Below, piece by piece: positions 18,834 through 27,850 of a stretch of 64,000 nt of DNA (positions within the stretch are counted from its first letter, which is position 1; every line of letters begins with the position of its first letter). The notes under the pieces were generated by a model, which saw only the letters and a list, made by a program, of their open reading frames with translations, was not told where the DNA came from and did no database searches. Made by a program: the position numbers and the translations under genes. The stretch is from Sphingopyxis sp. H073 (GTDB taxonomy: Bacteria; Pseudomonadota; Alphaproteobacteria; Sphingomonadales; Sphingomonadaceae). Location of the stretch: contig NZ_LNSG01000001.1 in NCBI RefSeq assembly GCF_001468395.1, positions 434,001 to 498,000 of the forward strand, read 5' to 3'.

Positions 18834-19450
18834 GCCAGTCGATCGACCAGATCATGCGCCTCGCCCCCGTCATCCCGGTGATCGTGATCGACCGGGTCGA
18901 AGATGCGGTGCCGATGGCCGAAGCGCTCGTCGCGGGCGGATTGCCGGTACTCGAGGTGACCTTGCGCACCGCCGCCGCGCTCGACGCACTGACGGCTATG
19001 AAGGCGGTGAAAGGCGCGTTCGTCGGTGCGGGCACCGTGCTCGACCCCGCGATGCTGAACAGTGCGATCCACGCGGGCGCAGAATTCATCGTCTCGCCGG
19101 GCCTCACCGACACTCTCGGCAAGGCTGCGGTCGCAAGCGGCATTCCCTTCCTGCCCGGCACCGCCAACGCCGGCGACATCATGCGCGGCATGGACCTTGG
19201 CCTCTCGCGCTTCAAATTCTTCCCCGCGGCAACGAGCGGCGGCATCCCGGCGCTCAAGGCGCTCGCCGGACCCTTCGGAACCGCGCGCTTCTGTCCCACC
19301 GGCGGGATCAGCGCCGCGACCGCACCCGAATGGCTCGCGCTCGATGCGGTACTCTGCGTCGGCGGTAGCTGGATCGTCCCGTCGGGGCCGCTCGACCCGG
19401 CCCGGATCGAGGCACTTGCTCGCGAGGCATCGACGCTTTCGCGCCATTGA
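18830..19450 (+). CDS. eda: KDPG/KHG aldolase
   Basis: 206 residues. Class I aldolase that splits KDPG into pyruvate and glyceraldehyde-3-phosphate. Glu42 and Arg46 are in LEVTLRT, and the Schiff-base lysine is Lys129 in RFKFFPA. The TTG start overlaps the edd stop; an ATG eight codons in (MRLAPVIPV) is the alternative. With zwf and edd it completes the Entner-Doudoroff route except for pgl. Confidence 0.95.
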   Translation: MSQSIDQIMRLAPVIPVIVIDRVEDAVPMAEALVAGGLPVLEVTLRTAAALDALTAMKAVKGAFVGAGTVLDPAMLNSAIHAGAEFIVSPGLTDTLGKAAVASGIPFLPGTANAGDIMRGMDLGLSRFKFFPAATSGGIPALKALAGPFGTARFCPTGGISAATAPEWLALDAVLCVGGSWIVPSGPLDPARIEALAREASTLSRH

Positions 19451-19512
19451 TAAACGCCATCTTTACTGCCATCGTGCAGGGGAAAGCGGCAACATAGCCG
19501 TTTGGTGGGGAG

Positions 19513-21081
19513 ATGCGCGTGCCGAGGCCGCAGCCGCATTTGGAAGAAGTTCTCGCGTCCGAACCCGGATCGCATATTGCCGCGCTCTTCGATTTCGATG
19601 GAACGATCATCTCGGGCTACTCCGCGACCGCGATGCTGCGCGAGAAATTCCAGCGCCGCGAAATGTCGATGGAGGAGATTGCCGAGACCGCGCAGGTCGT
19701 CGCGCAGCACAGCCTCGGCCAGATCGGTTTCTCGGGGCTGATGTCCGCCGCCGCCAAATTCATGAAGGGCGTCGACGAGGAAAGCTTCGTCGAGTTCGGC
19801 GAGGAACTCTACAAGAAGCATATCGCGCGCAAAATCTATCCCGAGACGCGCGCGATCATCGAGGCGCATCAGGCGAAGGGCCACCGTGTCGCGATCATTT
19901 CGTCGGCGACGATCTACCAGATCGAACCGACCGCGCGCGACCTTGGCATCACCGACATCAAATGCTCGGCCTATGAGATCGAGGATGGCGTCTTCACCGG
20001 CGAAATCATCCGCCCGCTCTGCTTCGGCGAGGGCAAGGTGCTCGCGGCGGAGGAACTCGCCGCAGAATATGGCCTCGATCTCGACCAGAGCTTTTTCTAT
20101 TCGGACAGCGACGACGATATCGAACTGCTCGAGCGCGTCGGCAAGCCGCGCCCGCTCAACCCGAACATGAAGCTCAAGGGCATCGCCGACGAGCGGGGCT
20201 GGCCGGTCCAGCGTTTCGCAAGCCGGGGCACGCCGTCGTGGATCGACTATACGCGCACCATCTATGCGACCGGCTCGCTCGTCGGTGCCTTCGCCGCTGG
20301 CCTTCCGATCTGGGCGCTCACCCGCTCGCAGCGCGAGGCGGCGAATTTCTCGATCGGCCTGTTCGGCGATTTCGCGACCGCGATCACCGGCGTCGAGCTC
20401 GAGGTCGAGGACGAGCGCCATCTCTGGTCGTCGCGCCCGTGCATTTTCATCTTCAACCACCAGAGCAAGGCGGACGTGATGATCCTCGCCAAGCTCATCC
20501 GCCGCGACATGGGCGGGGTGGGGAAGAAGGAGATCAGGGATATCCCGATCCTCGGCAAGCTGATGGAATGGGGCGGCACCGTCTTCGTCGACCGCGCCGA
20601 CGGCAAGAGCGCGATCAAGGCGATGGAACCGCTGGTCGATGCGATCCGCCACGAGGGCAAGTCGATCTGCATCTCCCCCGAGGGCACGCGCACGCTGACC
20701 CCGAAGCTCGCGCCGTTCAAGAAGGGTGCGTTCCACCTCGCGATGCAGGCGGGGGTGCCGATCGTCCCGATCGTGATTCACAACGCCACCGACGTCGCGC
20801 CGAAGAACGAGTTCGTGATGCGCCCAGCGACGGTGCGCGTCACCGTGCTGCCGCCGGTCGATACGTCGCAGTGGAGCGTCAAGACGCTGAACGACCATGT
20901 CCGCGACGTACGGAACATGTTCCTGCGCACGCTCGGCCAGCCGGAGGAAAGCGCGGCGGAATCGGTTGCAGCCGAGGCCCCGCCGCCCAAGCCGAAGGCC
21001 GAAAAGACCAAGCCGAAGAAGGCCGCCGAGAAGAAGCCTGCCTCCAGGAAAAAGGCGGCTGGAAAGGCGGCGAAGGGATGA
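19513..21081 (+). CDS. HAD-phosphatase / 1-acyl-glycerol-3-phosphate acyltransferase fusion (PlsC type)
   Basis: 522 residues in three parts. Residues about 15-240 are a HAD-IB (SerB-like) hydrolase with nucleophile Asp27 and Asp29 in DFDGT, and a late SDSDDD block. Residues about 290-470 are an acyltransferase with His316 and Asp321 (NHQSKAD) and EGTRT from residue 390. The last 50 residues are a Lys/Ala/Pro-rich tail. The acyltransferase part makes phosphatidic acid from lysophosphatidic acid. The HAD part could remove phosphate from a lipid or another substrate, which is inference. The same fusion occurs in mycobacteria (PlsC). It opens the neutral-lipid block. Confidence 0.9.
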   Translation: MRVPRPQPHLEEVLASEPGSHIAALFDFDGTIISGYSATAMLREKFQRREMSMEEIAETAQVVAQHSLGQIGFSGLMSAAAKFMKGVDEESFVEFGEELYKKHIARKIYPETRAIIEAHQAKGHRVAIISSATIYQIEPTARDLGITDIKCSAYEIEDGVFTGEIIRPLCFGEGKVLAAEELAAEYGLDLDQSFFYSDSDDDIELLERVGKPRPLNPNMKLKGIADERGWPVQRFASRGTPSWIDYTRTIYATGSLVGAFAAGLPIWALTRSQREAANFSIGLFGDFATAITGVELEVEDERHLWSSRPCIFIFNHQSKADVMILAKLIRRDMGGVGKKEIRDIPILGKLMEWGGTVFVDRADGKSAIKAMEPLVDAIRHEGKSICISPEGTRTLTPKLAPFKKGAFHLAMQAGVPIVPIVIHNATDVAPKNEFVMRPATVRVTVLPPVDTSQWSVKTLNDHVRDVRNMFLRTLGQPEESAAESVAAEAPPPKPKAEKTKPKKAAEKKPASRKKAAGKAAKG

Positions 21082-21097
21082 GCGTTTATCTCCTTTC

Positions 21098-21178
21098 CGT
21101 TCGCATCGAGCGAAGTCGAGATGCCCATCGGCTTGACGCTCGCCATCGGGGTGTCTCGACTTCGCTCGACACGAACGG
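21098..21178. repeat. REP-like inverted repeat, family B
   Basis: Arms cgttcgcatcgagcgaagtc and gacttcgctcgacacgaacg. Family B copies are also at 27747, 35821 and 42682. Lies between the PlsC-type and PlsB-type genes. Confidence 0.8.
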
Positions 21179-21203
21179 GTCTGTGGCGGAGCTTTATTGA
21201 GCG

Positions 21204-23546
21204 GTGGCCGACGGAACGCCCCGCACCGGAATCGTGGCGGAGGAGGCGGCCGACCGGCTCTACATCATCGACGCGCGCAACGGGGTCGAGCGGCGCATCT
21301 TGCTCGACTGGATCCATTCGACGTCGGGCGACAGCGAACCGCAGTGGGCGAGCCTCGACATCGAGGACGGCGATCATGCGCTGCCCGTCGACGTGCTGCG
21401 CGCGCGGCTCGGCGGGGCGGCGTCGCGGCAGGTCGTGCCGCTGCGCGTCGCCTGGCGCATCCCGGGCTTCGACCGCGACCGGGCGCTCAAGCTCCGCCAC
21501 CTGATCTTCGGCGACCCGCGCCATCCGGGCTCGCTGCGCGCGCGGTTGATACTGCTCCGCGACCGGCGCCGCGCCCAGATCCTGGTCGGCGAGGCCGCGA
21601 CGCTCGATAGGCTCCGCGACCGTTTCTGCCGCCAGACCGGCGGTGGCGACGGCGAGGGAACCGACAGCCCCGAATTCGCGGGCTTCGTCGCGCGGCAGGC
21701 GGCGCTCGCTCTCGACGTGGCCGAGCGCGGAATCCGGGGAACACGATACAAGGTGCCGCGCTTCGTTGCCGACGGTCTGCGCACCAGCCCGAAATTCCGC
21801 GCCGCGCTCGCCGATCTTGCGGAGAAGACGGGGCGTCCGGTCGGCGACCTTTACCGCGAAGCGCGGCCGCTGATGAAGGAGGTCATTGCGCGGCCGTCGG
21901 CGCTTTTTCTCGATCTTCGCGCACGTCTCGACCGCATGATGTTCGGCGGCTACGCGCCCGAAATGGAGGTCGATGCTGCTGAGCTATTGAAATTACGTAG
22001 TATTTTACGCGAGCATCCGACCGCGATCCTCTTCACGCACAAGACCTATATCGACGGCGCGACGCCGAGCCGGCTGACCTACGAGAACGACATGCCGATG
22101 CTGCACAGCTTCGGCGGCGCGAACCTCGACTTCGCGGTGATGGGCGAATTCTTCCGACGCTCGGGGATGATCTTCATCCGCCGCAGCTTTCAGGACCAGC
22201 CGGTCTACAAGCTCGTGCTGCGCCATTATATCGCCTGGCTGCTCGCCAAGCGCTTCCCCTTGAGCTGGGCGTTCGAGGGGACGCGCTCGCGCCTCGGCAA
22301 GCTGATGCCGCCCAAATATGGCCTGATGAAATATGTCCTCGACGCGGCGCACGCGACGGGGACGCGCGACGTCCATTTCGTCCCTTTCGTCACCAGTTTC
22401 GACCTGATCCGCGACGTCGAGGAATATGCCGCGGAGCAGACCGGCCGGAACAAGAAGCCCGAAAGCCTGTCGTGGTTCCTCGGCTATATGAAGAGCCTCA
22501 AGGAGCCCTCGGGCCGCATCCGCCTCGACATCGGCAATCCCGTTATCATCGACGAAGCCCCCGGCCCCGACGACAAGCGCGCGCTCGAGAAGATCGCCTT
22601 CGCGGTCGCGGTCGAGGCCAATCGTGTGACGCCGCTGACCGTCACCTCGGTGATGTGTCTGATCCTGCTCGGCCTCGCCCCGCGCGGCGCGACCGCGGCC
22701 GAACTGCTCGCGGCGATTGCGGCGGTCACCGACTGGGCGCGCGAGCGCGGCATCCGTCTCAGCAGCGAGCTCGAAAGCCGCGACGACACCGCGCTGTCGG
22801 CCACCGTCGACACGCTCGTCGAGAGCGGTCTGCTCACCCGCTACGAGGCGGGCAGCGAGAATGTCTATTCGATCGACCCCGCCAAGCATCCGATGGCGAG
22901 CTATTACCGCAACATCATCGCGCATCATTTCCTCGATCGCGCGATGATCGAGCTGGCGCTGTTCCAGCTGCGCGAAAGCGGCGAGGGCGACGCGACCGCA
23001 GCCTTCTGGGCAAAGATCGACCGCCTGCGCGATCTGTTCAAATTCGAATTCTTCTATCCCCCGCGCGACGAGCATCGCGCCGCGATCGAGGCCGAACTCG
23101 CGCGCATCGACCCCGTCTGGGACCGCCGCCTCGCGAGCGGCGACCGCGGCGTCGCGCAGCTTATCCACCGCTGCCAGCCCGTCGTCGGACACGCGATACT
23201 GCTGCCGTTCGCCGAGGCCTATTCGGTCGTCGCCGAGCTGCTGACGCGCGCCCGGCCGGGCGACGAGGTCGATGCGAAGGCGCTGCTCGACACAGCGCTC
23301 GTTGAAGGGCGGCAGGCCTATCTGCTCCGCCGGATCAGCAGCGAGGCCGCGATCGGCAAGCTGCTCTTTGAAAACGGGCTGTCATTGATGCGGCATATGG
23401 GCCTTGCCGAGACCGCGACCCCCGACAGCCTCGCCGCACGGCGCGCGCTGCTCGCGGAACTTCGCGGGCTCGCGGGCGCCATGGAATCGATGCGCCTGTC
23501 GACGACGGCGCTTGCCGACAAACTACCGGGGGCAGGTGATGCATAA
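21204..23546 (+). CDS. plsB: glycerol-3-phosphate acyltransferase (PlsB-like)
   Basis: 780 residues from a GTG start. The acyltransferase motif I is HKTYID (His279, Asp284) and motif III is FEGTRSR (Glu358), as in PlsB/GPAT proteins, which acylate position 1 of glycerol-3-phosphate. The long N-terminal (about 250) and C-terminal (about 380) flanks also match PlsB length rather than PlsC. The genome presumably also has PlsX/PlsY (plsX is at 5834), so this may be a second acylation route devoted to storage lipid. That role is inference from its neighbours. Confidence 0.88.
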   Translation: MADGTPRTGIVAEEAADRLYIIDARNGVERRILLDWIHSTSGDSEPQWASLDIEDGDHALPVDVLRARLGGAASRQVVPLRVAWRIPGFDRDRALKLRHLIFGDPRHPGSLRARLILLRDRRRAQILVGEAATLDRLRDRFCRQTGGGDGEGTDSPEFAGFVARQAALALDVAERGIRGTRYKVPRFVADGLRTSPKFRAALADLAEKTGRPVGDLYREARPLMKEVIARPSALFLDLRARLDRMMFGGYAPEMEVDAAELLKLRSILREHPTAILFTHKTYIDGATPSRLTYENDMPMLHSFGGANLDFAVMGEFFRRSGMIFIRRSFQDQPVYKLVLRHYIAWLLAKRFPLSWAFEGTRSRLGKLMPPKYGLMKYVLDAAHATGTRDVHFVPFVTSFDLIRDVEEYAAEQTGRNKKPESLSWFLGYMKSLKEPSGRIRLDIGNPVIIDEAPGPDDKRALEKIAFAVAVEANRVTPLTVTSVMCLILLGLAPRGATAAELLAAIAAVTDWARERGIRLSSELESRDDTALSATVDTLVESGLLTRYEAGSENVYSIDPAKHPMASYYRNIIAHHFLDRAMIELALFQLRESGEGDATAAFWAKIDRLRDLFKFEFFYPPRDEHRAAIEAELARIDPVWDRRLASGDRGVAQLIHRCQPVVGHAILLPFAEAYSVVAELLTRARPGDEVDAKALLDTALVEGRQAYLLRRISSEAAIGKLLFENGLSLMRHMGLAETATPDSLAARRALLAELRGLAGAMESMRLSTTALADKLPGAGDA

Positions 23547-23563
23547 GCTGCCGCCTTATTCTC

Positions 23564-23641
23564 GTCATCCCGGCGAAGGCCGGGATCTCGCCGTTGCGTC
23601 CAGTTGCGAGGGCGAGATCCCGGCCTTCGCCGGGATGACGA
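23564..23641. repeat. REP-like palindrome (single copy here)
   Basis: Arms cgtcatcccggcgaaggccg and cggccttcgccgggatgacg, with inner ggatctcgcc / ggcgagatcc. It lies 17 bp after the PlsB-like stop. Confidence 0.75.
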
Positions 23642-23668
23642 TATTGTGGAACTGCAAAGGAACCCGAC

Positions 23669-25273
23669 ATGCTTAAACAGCTCAGCGCGCAGGATGCCCA
23701 GTTCCTCTACACGCAGACCGCGAACAATCTGACACACATCATGGGGGTCTATATCTACGACCCCTCGACCGCGCCGGGCGGCTTCGTGCGCTTCAAGGAC
23801 ATCATCCGCCACGTCGAAAGCCGCGTGCACACCTCGCCGCTGTTCAAGCGCCGCCTCCACCGGCTACCGTTCGATCTCGACCATCCCTATTGGGTCGAGG
23901 ACGAGCATTTCGACATCGAAGCGCACATGAGCCACGCGCGCCTGCCCGAGCCGGGCGACTGGCGGCAGTTCTGCATCGCGGTCGCGCGCTATTTCTCGAA
24001 GCCGATGGATATGAACCGGCCGCTCTGGGACATCTACATCATCGAGGGGCTCGACCGCATAACGGGGATTCCGAAGGGCAGCTTCGCGATGCTCCACCGC
24101 GTCCACCATGCCGCGGTCGACGGCGCGTCGGGCGCGCACGCCTTCATCGCGATGAGCGACATCGACGCGAAGGGCACCCCTGCGATTGCCGAGCCGCCGC
24201 CGGCCGAAGAGCTCGGCCGTCCGCCGTCGAGCGCCGAAACGGTGACACGCGCCTGGTCGGCGTCGATGCAGTCGCCGGTGAAGTTCATGAACGCCCTGCT
24301 CAAGGTTTCGCCCGCGATCGTCGCGTCGGCGCGCAAGTCGATGGCCGAGGGCGGGATGACCGCCGGCGTTCCCGAAACGCGCTTCAACGCCCCCGTCGGC
24401 CCGCACAAGATGTTCGACGGAACGACGGTGGCACTCTCTGACGTCGCCGAAATCCGCAAGAAGGTGCCGGGTGCGACGGTCAACGACGTCGTCCTGACCA
24501 CGGTCGGCGGCGCGCTGCGCAAATATCTCGCGAAGCACAAGGAGCTGCCGAAAGAGAGCCTTGTCGCGGTCGCGCCGATCAATTTGCGCGGCAAGGAAAA
24601 GGGCGCGGGGAAAGCGAGCACGCCCGGCAATCAGGTCTCCGCGATGAGCGTGCCGGTGCGCACCGACATCGCCGACCCGCTCGCGCGCCTCGCGGCGATC
24701 CGCGACTATACGGTCGAGGCGAAAGAGGCGAAGGCGGGCGTCAGCGCGCGGATCATGACCGACCTGTCGCAGCATATTCCCGGCGCGACGATGGCCGCGG
24801 TCGCGCGCATTATCACCAGCGAGCGGTTCGCGGTGCGCGGGACGAACCTGTTCATCTCGAACGTGCCCGGCGCGCAGGTGCCGCTCTACCTCGCGGGCGC
24901 GCAGCTCGTGCAGCAGCACGGCATGGCGCCGCTCGCGAACAATATGGGGCTGTTCGTCGCGACCCCAAGCTACAACGGCCGCATCGCCTTCTCGATCATC
25001 AGCGAGCGCGCGATCATGCCCGACATCGCCTTTTTCAGGGAGTGCATCGATGAAAGTTTCGCCGACCTGATGGCGGCGACGCCGAAGGCGGAGAAGGCGC
25101 CCGCCGCACCGAAAACCGCCACGGCAAAGCCAAAAGCGGCGCCCAAGCTGGCCACGAAACCCAAGGCAAAAGCGAAGCCTGCCCCGAAACCTGCCACCAA
25201 GCCGAAGGCGAAAGATAAGGCCCTTGTGAAGGGGAAGAAGAGGCCCCCTCCTTCTTCGTCATCCCGGACTTGA
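23669..25273 (+). CDS. wax ester synthase/diacylglycerol acyltransferase (WS/DGAT)
   Basis: 534 residues. Bifunctional enzyme family that esterifies fatty alcohols or diacylglycerol with acyl-CoA, giving wax esters or triacylglycerol. The catalytic HHxxxDG is intact: His146, His147, Asp151, Gly152. The start LKQLSAQDAQFLYTQTANN and the later NDVVLTTVGGALRKYL and FISNVPG blocks are typical. The last 60 residues are an added Lys/Ala/Pro tail not found in most members. The stop codon itself lies inside a family A repeat, so the final SSSSRT residues are repeat-encoded. Confidence 0.93.
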   Translation: MLKQLSAQDAQFLYTQTANNLTHIMGVYIYDPSTAPGGFVRFKDIIRHVESRVHTSPLFKRRLHRLPFDLDHPYWVEDEHFDIEAHMSHARLPEPGDWRQFCIAVARYFSKPMDMNRPLWDIYIIEGLDRITGIPKGSFAMLHRVHHAAVDGASGAHAFIAMSDIDAKGTPAIAEPPPAEELGRPPSSAETVTRAWSASMQSPVKFMNALLKVSPAIVASARKSMAEGGMTAGVPETRFNAPVGPHKMFDGTTVALSDVAEIRKKVPGATVNDVVLTTVGGALRKYLAKHKELPKESLVAVAPINLRGKEKGAGKASTPGNQVSAMSVPVRTDIADPLARLAAIRDYTVEAKEAKAGVSARIMTDLSQHIPGATMAAVARIITSERFAVRGTNLFISNVPGAQVPLYLAGAQLVQQHGMAPLANNMGLFVATPSYNGRIAFSIISERAIMPDIAFFRECIDESFADLMAATPKAEKAPAAPKTATAKPKAAPKLATKPKAKAKPAPKPATKPKAKDKALVKGKKRPPPSSSSRT

Positions 25274-25330
25274 TCCGCGATCCACGTCTGCGCCGGCGTG
25301 ATGGATCCCGGATCAAGTCCGGGATGACGA
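25257..25330. repeat. REP-like inverted repeat, family A, overlapping a stop codon
   Basis: Arms cgtcatcccggacttgatcc and ggatcaagtccgggatgacg. The WS/DGAT stop (25271-25273) lies in the left arm. Confidence 0.8.
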
Positions 25331-25423
25331 CAGTGGGTATCCGGGTCGACGGGAGCGGGACAGCGATGTCAAAACAGTTGCCAAAGACAACGTAACCAGC
25401 AAGAATCGCTAAAAATAGAAACA

Positions 25424-26887
25424 ATGCAGGATGACCGAATGATTTTTGCCCCGACGCTCAGCGCTGACGCCGAGCTTGTACGCGCATCCGACTATGCCGC
25501 CTGGTCGAAAGCGGCGCTTGCCGCGGACGTAAAATCGGGGATGCAGGCGTGGCGCGATTCCGACGAGAGCCGGCATTTCGATTACAAGGCCATTCGGGCA
25601 AGGCTGGAAAAGCTCCGCAAGCTTTCGGCGGCGGGTGACGTCAAGGGGCTGCTCTTCGTCCTCAACGAGGGCATCCACGGCAATATCGACGGCATGGGCG
25701 CCGAGCGCCTCTACCAGAAGGCGCGCTTCGGCACGAAGAAGCTGATCGAGGCCTATGTCGCCGAGGTTGTCGCCGCGCTCGACAAGATCGCCGCATCGCG
25801 CTCGATCCCGCGCGAGGAGAAGCGCGACTTCTTCCGCCGCGCGCAGCATTGCTACGGCCGCTCGGCGCTCTTGCTCTCGGGTTCGGGGAGCTTCCTCTTC
25901 TTCCACGTCGGGGTCGTGAAGGCGCTCTGGGAACAGGGCGTGCTACCCAACATTCTCGCGGGATCGAGCGGGGGGTCGATCGTCGCGGCGATCGTCTGCA
26001 CGCGCAAGGACGCCGACATCGGCCCCTTCCTCGACAGCAAGCGCCTCGCCAACCCCGCGCGCGATCCCGAGATGAAGCGGCTAGCGCCCGACGAGGTGCG
26101 CGACCGCCTCGCCGAACTGATTCCCGACCTGACCTTTCAGGAAGCCTATGAGATCAGCGGCCGCCACCTCAATGTCTCGGTCGCTCCCGCGGAGAAGTAT
26201 CAGAACGGCCGCCTCCTGAACGCGATCACCGCGCCGAACGTGCTGATCCGCGAAGCGGTGCTGGCGTCGTGCGCGGTGCCCGGCGTCTTCCCGCCGGTCA
26301 TGCTGATGGCGCGCGACGAGGACGGCAACCGCGTCGCCTATCAGCCCGACCGGCGCTGGGTCGACGGATCGGTGACGCACGACATTCCCACCAAGCGGCT
26401 CGAACGCCTCTATGGCGTCAACCACCATATCGTCAGCCAGGCAAACCCGCTCGCGCTGCCCTTCGCAACCGACACGCGCAAGCAGATGGCGCCGATCGAG
26501 GCCATCCAGCACGCGTCGATCGCGACCTTCAAGGCGTGGCTCAACGCGAACATGGTGATCTTCCAGAAGCCGCTCGAACTCGTGCCGCCGCTCAACAGCC
26601 TTGCGAATATGGCGCGCTCGGTGATCAATCAGGAATATACCGGCGACATCAACATCATCCGCCCGCCCAAATTCTGGTCGCCGACGAAGATCCTGAGCGA
26701 CCTTGCACAGGACGACATCGACGAACTGATCGACACCGGCCAGCGCACCGCCTGGCCGAAGGTCGAGATGGTGCGCACCCAGACCGCGATCAGCCGCGCG
26801 CTCGACGCGATCCTCGCCAAGATCGACAAGGCCGGCGACGACGGCCCCGGCCACCGCAGCTCGGCGCTGAAGAAAGCGGTCCGCTAA
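25424..26887 (+). CDS. patatin-like phospholipase/lipase with DUF3336
   Basis: 487 residues. The N-terminal 150 residues resemble DUF3336 (WRDSDESRHFDYKAI), found in yeast and plant triacylglycerol lipases of the Tgl/SDP1 type. The patatin domain has the oxyanion block LLSGSGSFLFFHVGVVKAL, nucleophile Ser182 in GSSGG (GxSxG) and the dyad Asp314 in VDGS. It probably releases fatty acids from acylglycerols, the degrading counterpart of the WS/DGAT next door. The start lies 93 bp after the REP repeat. Confidence 0.9.
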   Translation: MQDDRMIFAPTLSADAELVRASDYAAWSKAALAADVKSGMQAWRDSDESRHFDYKAIRARLEKLRKLSAAGDVKGLLFVLNEGIHGNIDGMGAERLYQKARFGTKKLIEAYVAEVVAALDKIAASRSIPREEKRDFFRRAQHCYGRSALLLSGSGSFLFFHVGVVKALWEQGVLPNILAGSSGGSIVAAIVCTRKDADIGPFLDSKRLANPARDPEMKRLAPDEVRDRLAELIPDLTFQEAYEISGRHLNVSVAPAEKYQNGRLLNAITAPNVLIREAVLASCAVPGVFPPVMLMARDEDGNRVAYQPDRRWVDGSVTHDIPTKRLERLYGVNHHIVSQANPLALPFATDTRKQMAPIEAIQHASIATFKAWLNANMVIFQKPLELVPPLNSLANMARSVINQEYTGDINIIRPPKFWSPTKILSDLAQDDIDELIDTGQRTAWPKVEMVRTQTAISRALDAILAKIDKAGDDGPGHRSSALKKAVR

Positions 26888-26888
26888 C

Positions 26889-27734
26889 ATGCCCGCGCTG
26901 ACGCTGCCTGCCGGATCGGCCGGCGCCGGCGCGAAGCTGCATGTCACCCACTGGCTTCCCGAAGGGCGACCAAAGGCGGTGGTGCTGTTGGCGCACGGCT
27001 ATGCCGAACATGCCGGGCGGTATGCCTATGTGGCGAAGCGGCTGACCGACGCCGGCTACGCCATCTATGCGGTCGACCATTGGGGCCATGGCGCCTCGGA
27101 CGGCGAGGGCGGTTTCGTGCCGCGCTTCTCGGCCTTCCTCGATGGCATGAGCGAATTGCTGACGCTCGTCGAGGTCAATCATGGCGACACGCCGCGCCTG
27201 CTCCTCGGCCACAGCATGGGCGGCCTGATCGCGACGCTATTCCTGATCGAGCGCCAACAGGCGTTCGTCGCGGCTGCGCTTTCCGGCCCCGCGATCCTGC
27301 CCGCCGAGCCGCCGTCGCGCTTCACCGTCTGGATCAGCCGCTTCCTTTCGCGTTTCTTCCCGCGTCTCGGCGTGCTGTCATTGGACGCCAATGGCGTCAG
27401 CCGCGATCCCGCGGTGGTCGCCGCCTATCAGGCCGACCCGCTCGTCTATGGCGGCAAGATCGGCGCGCGGCTGGGCAAGGAGTTCATGGACGCGATGGCG
27501 GTCGCGCAGGCCGACGCGCCGAAGATCCGGCTGCCGATCCTGATCCAGCATGGCGAGGCCGACCGGCTGACCGCGCCTGCGGGATCGCGCTATCTGTTCG
27601 AGCATGTGTCGTCGGTGGACAAGCGGCTCGAGATCTATCCGGGCCTCTTCCACGAGATCTACAACGAGCCCGAGCGCGATGCCGTCCTCGACGATCTCAT
27701 CGGCTGGTTCGATGGGCGTGTTGCGCAGAGCTGA
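26889..27734 (+). CDS. alpha/beta hydrolase, monoacylglycerol lipase-like
   Basis: 281 residues, one base after the patatin stop, so certainly cotranscribed. It has the Hydrolase_4 pattern of monoglyceride lipases: LLAHGYAEHAGRY, DHWGHGASDG, nucleophile Ser109 in GHSMGG, then GEADRLT (acid) and PGLFHEIYNE (His). It may finish lipid breakdown by hydrolysing monoacylglycerol. Lysophospholipase activity is equally possible. Confidence 0.88.
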   Translation: MPALTLPAGSAGAGAKLHVTHWLPEGRPKAVVLLAHGYAEHAGRYAYVAKRLTDAGYAIYAVDHWGHGASDGEGGFVPRFSAFLDGMSELLTLVEVNHGDTPRLLLGHSMGGLIATLFLIERQQAFVAAALSGPAILPAEPPSRFTVWISRFLSRFFPRLGVLSLDANGVSRDPAVVAAYQADPLVYGGKIGARLGKEFMDAMAVAQADAPKIRLPILIQHGEADRLTAPAGSRYLFEHVSSVDKRLEIYPGLFHEIYNEPERDAVLDDLIGWFDGRVAQS

Positions 27735-27746
27735 ATCAACCCTACC

Positions 27747-27827
27747 CGTTCGTGTCGAGCGAAGTCGAGACACCCATTTGGACGGCGCAACATCTAGGGG
27801 CATCTCGACTTCGCTCGATGCGAACGG
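27747..27827. repeat. REP-like inverted repeat, family B
   Basis: Arms cgttcgtgtcgagcgaagtc and gacttcgctcgatgcgaacg; starts 12 bp after the preceding stop and ends 23 bp before the next start. Confidence 0.8.
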
Positions 27828-27850
27828 AAATCAGGGAACCGTTTAAAGTT

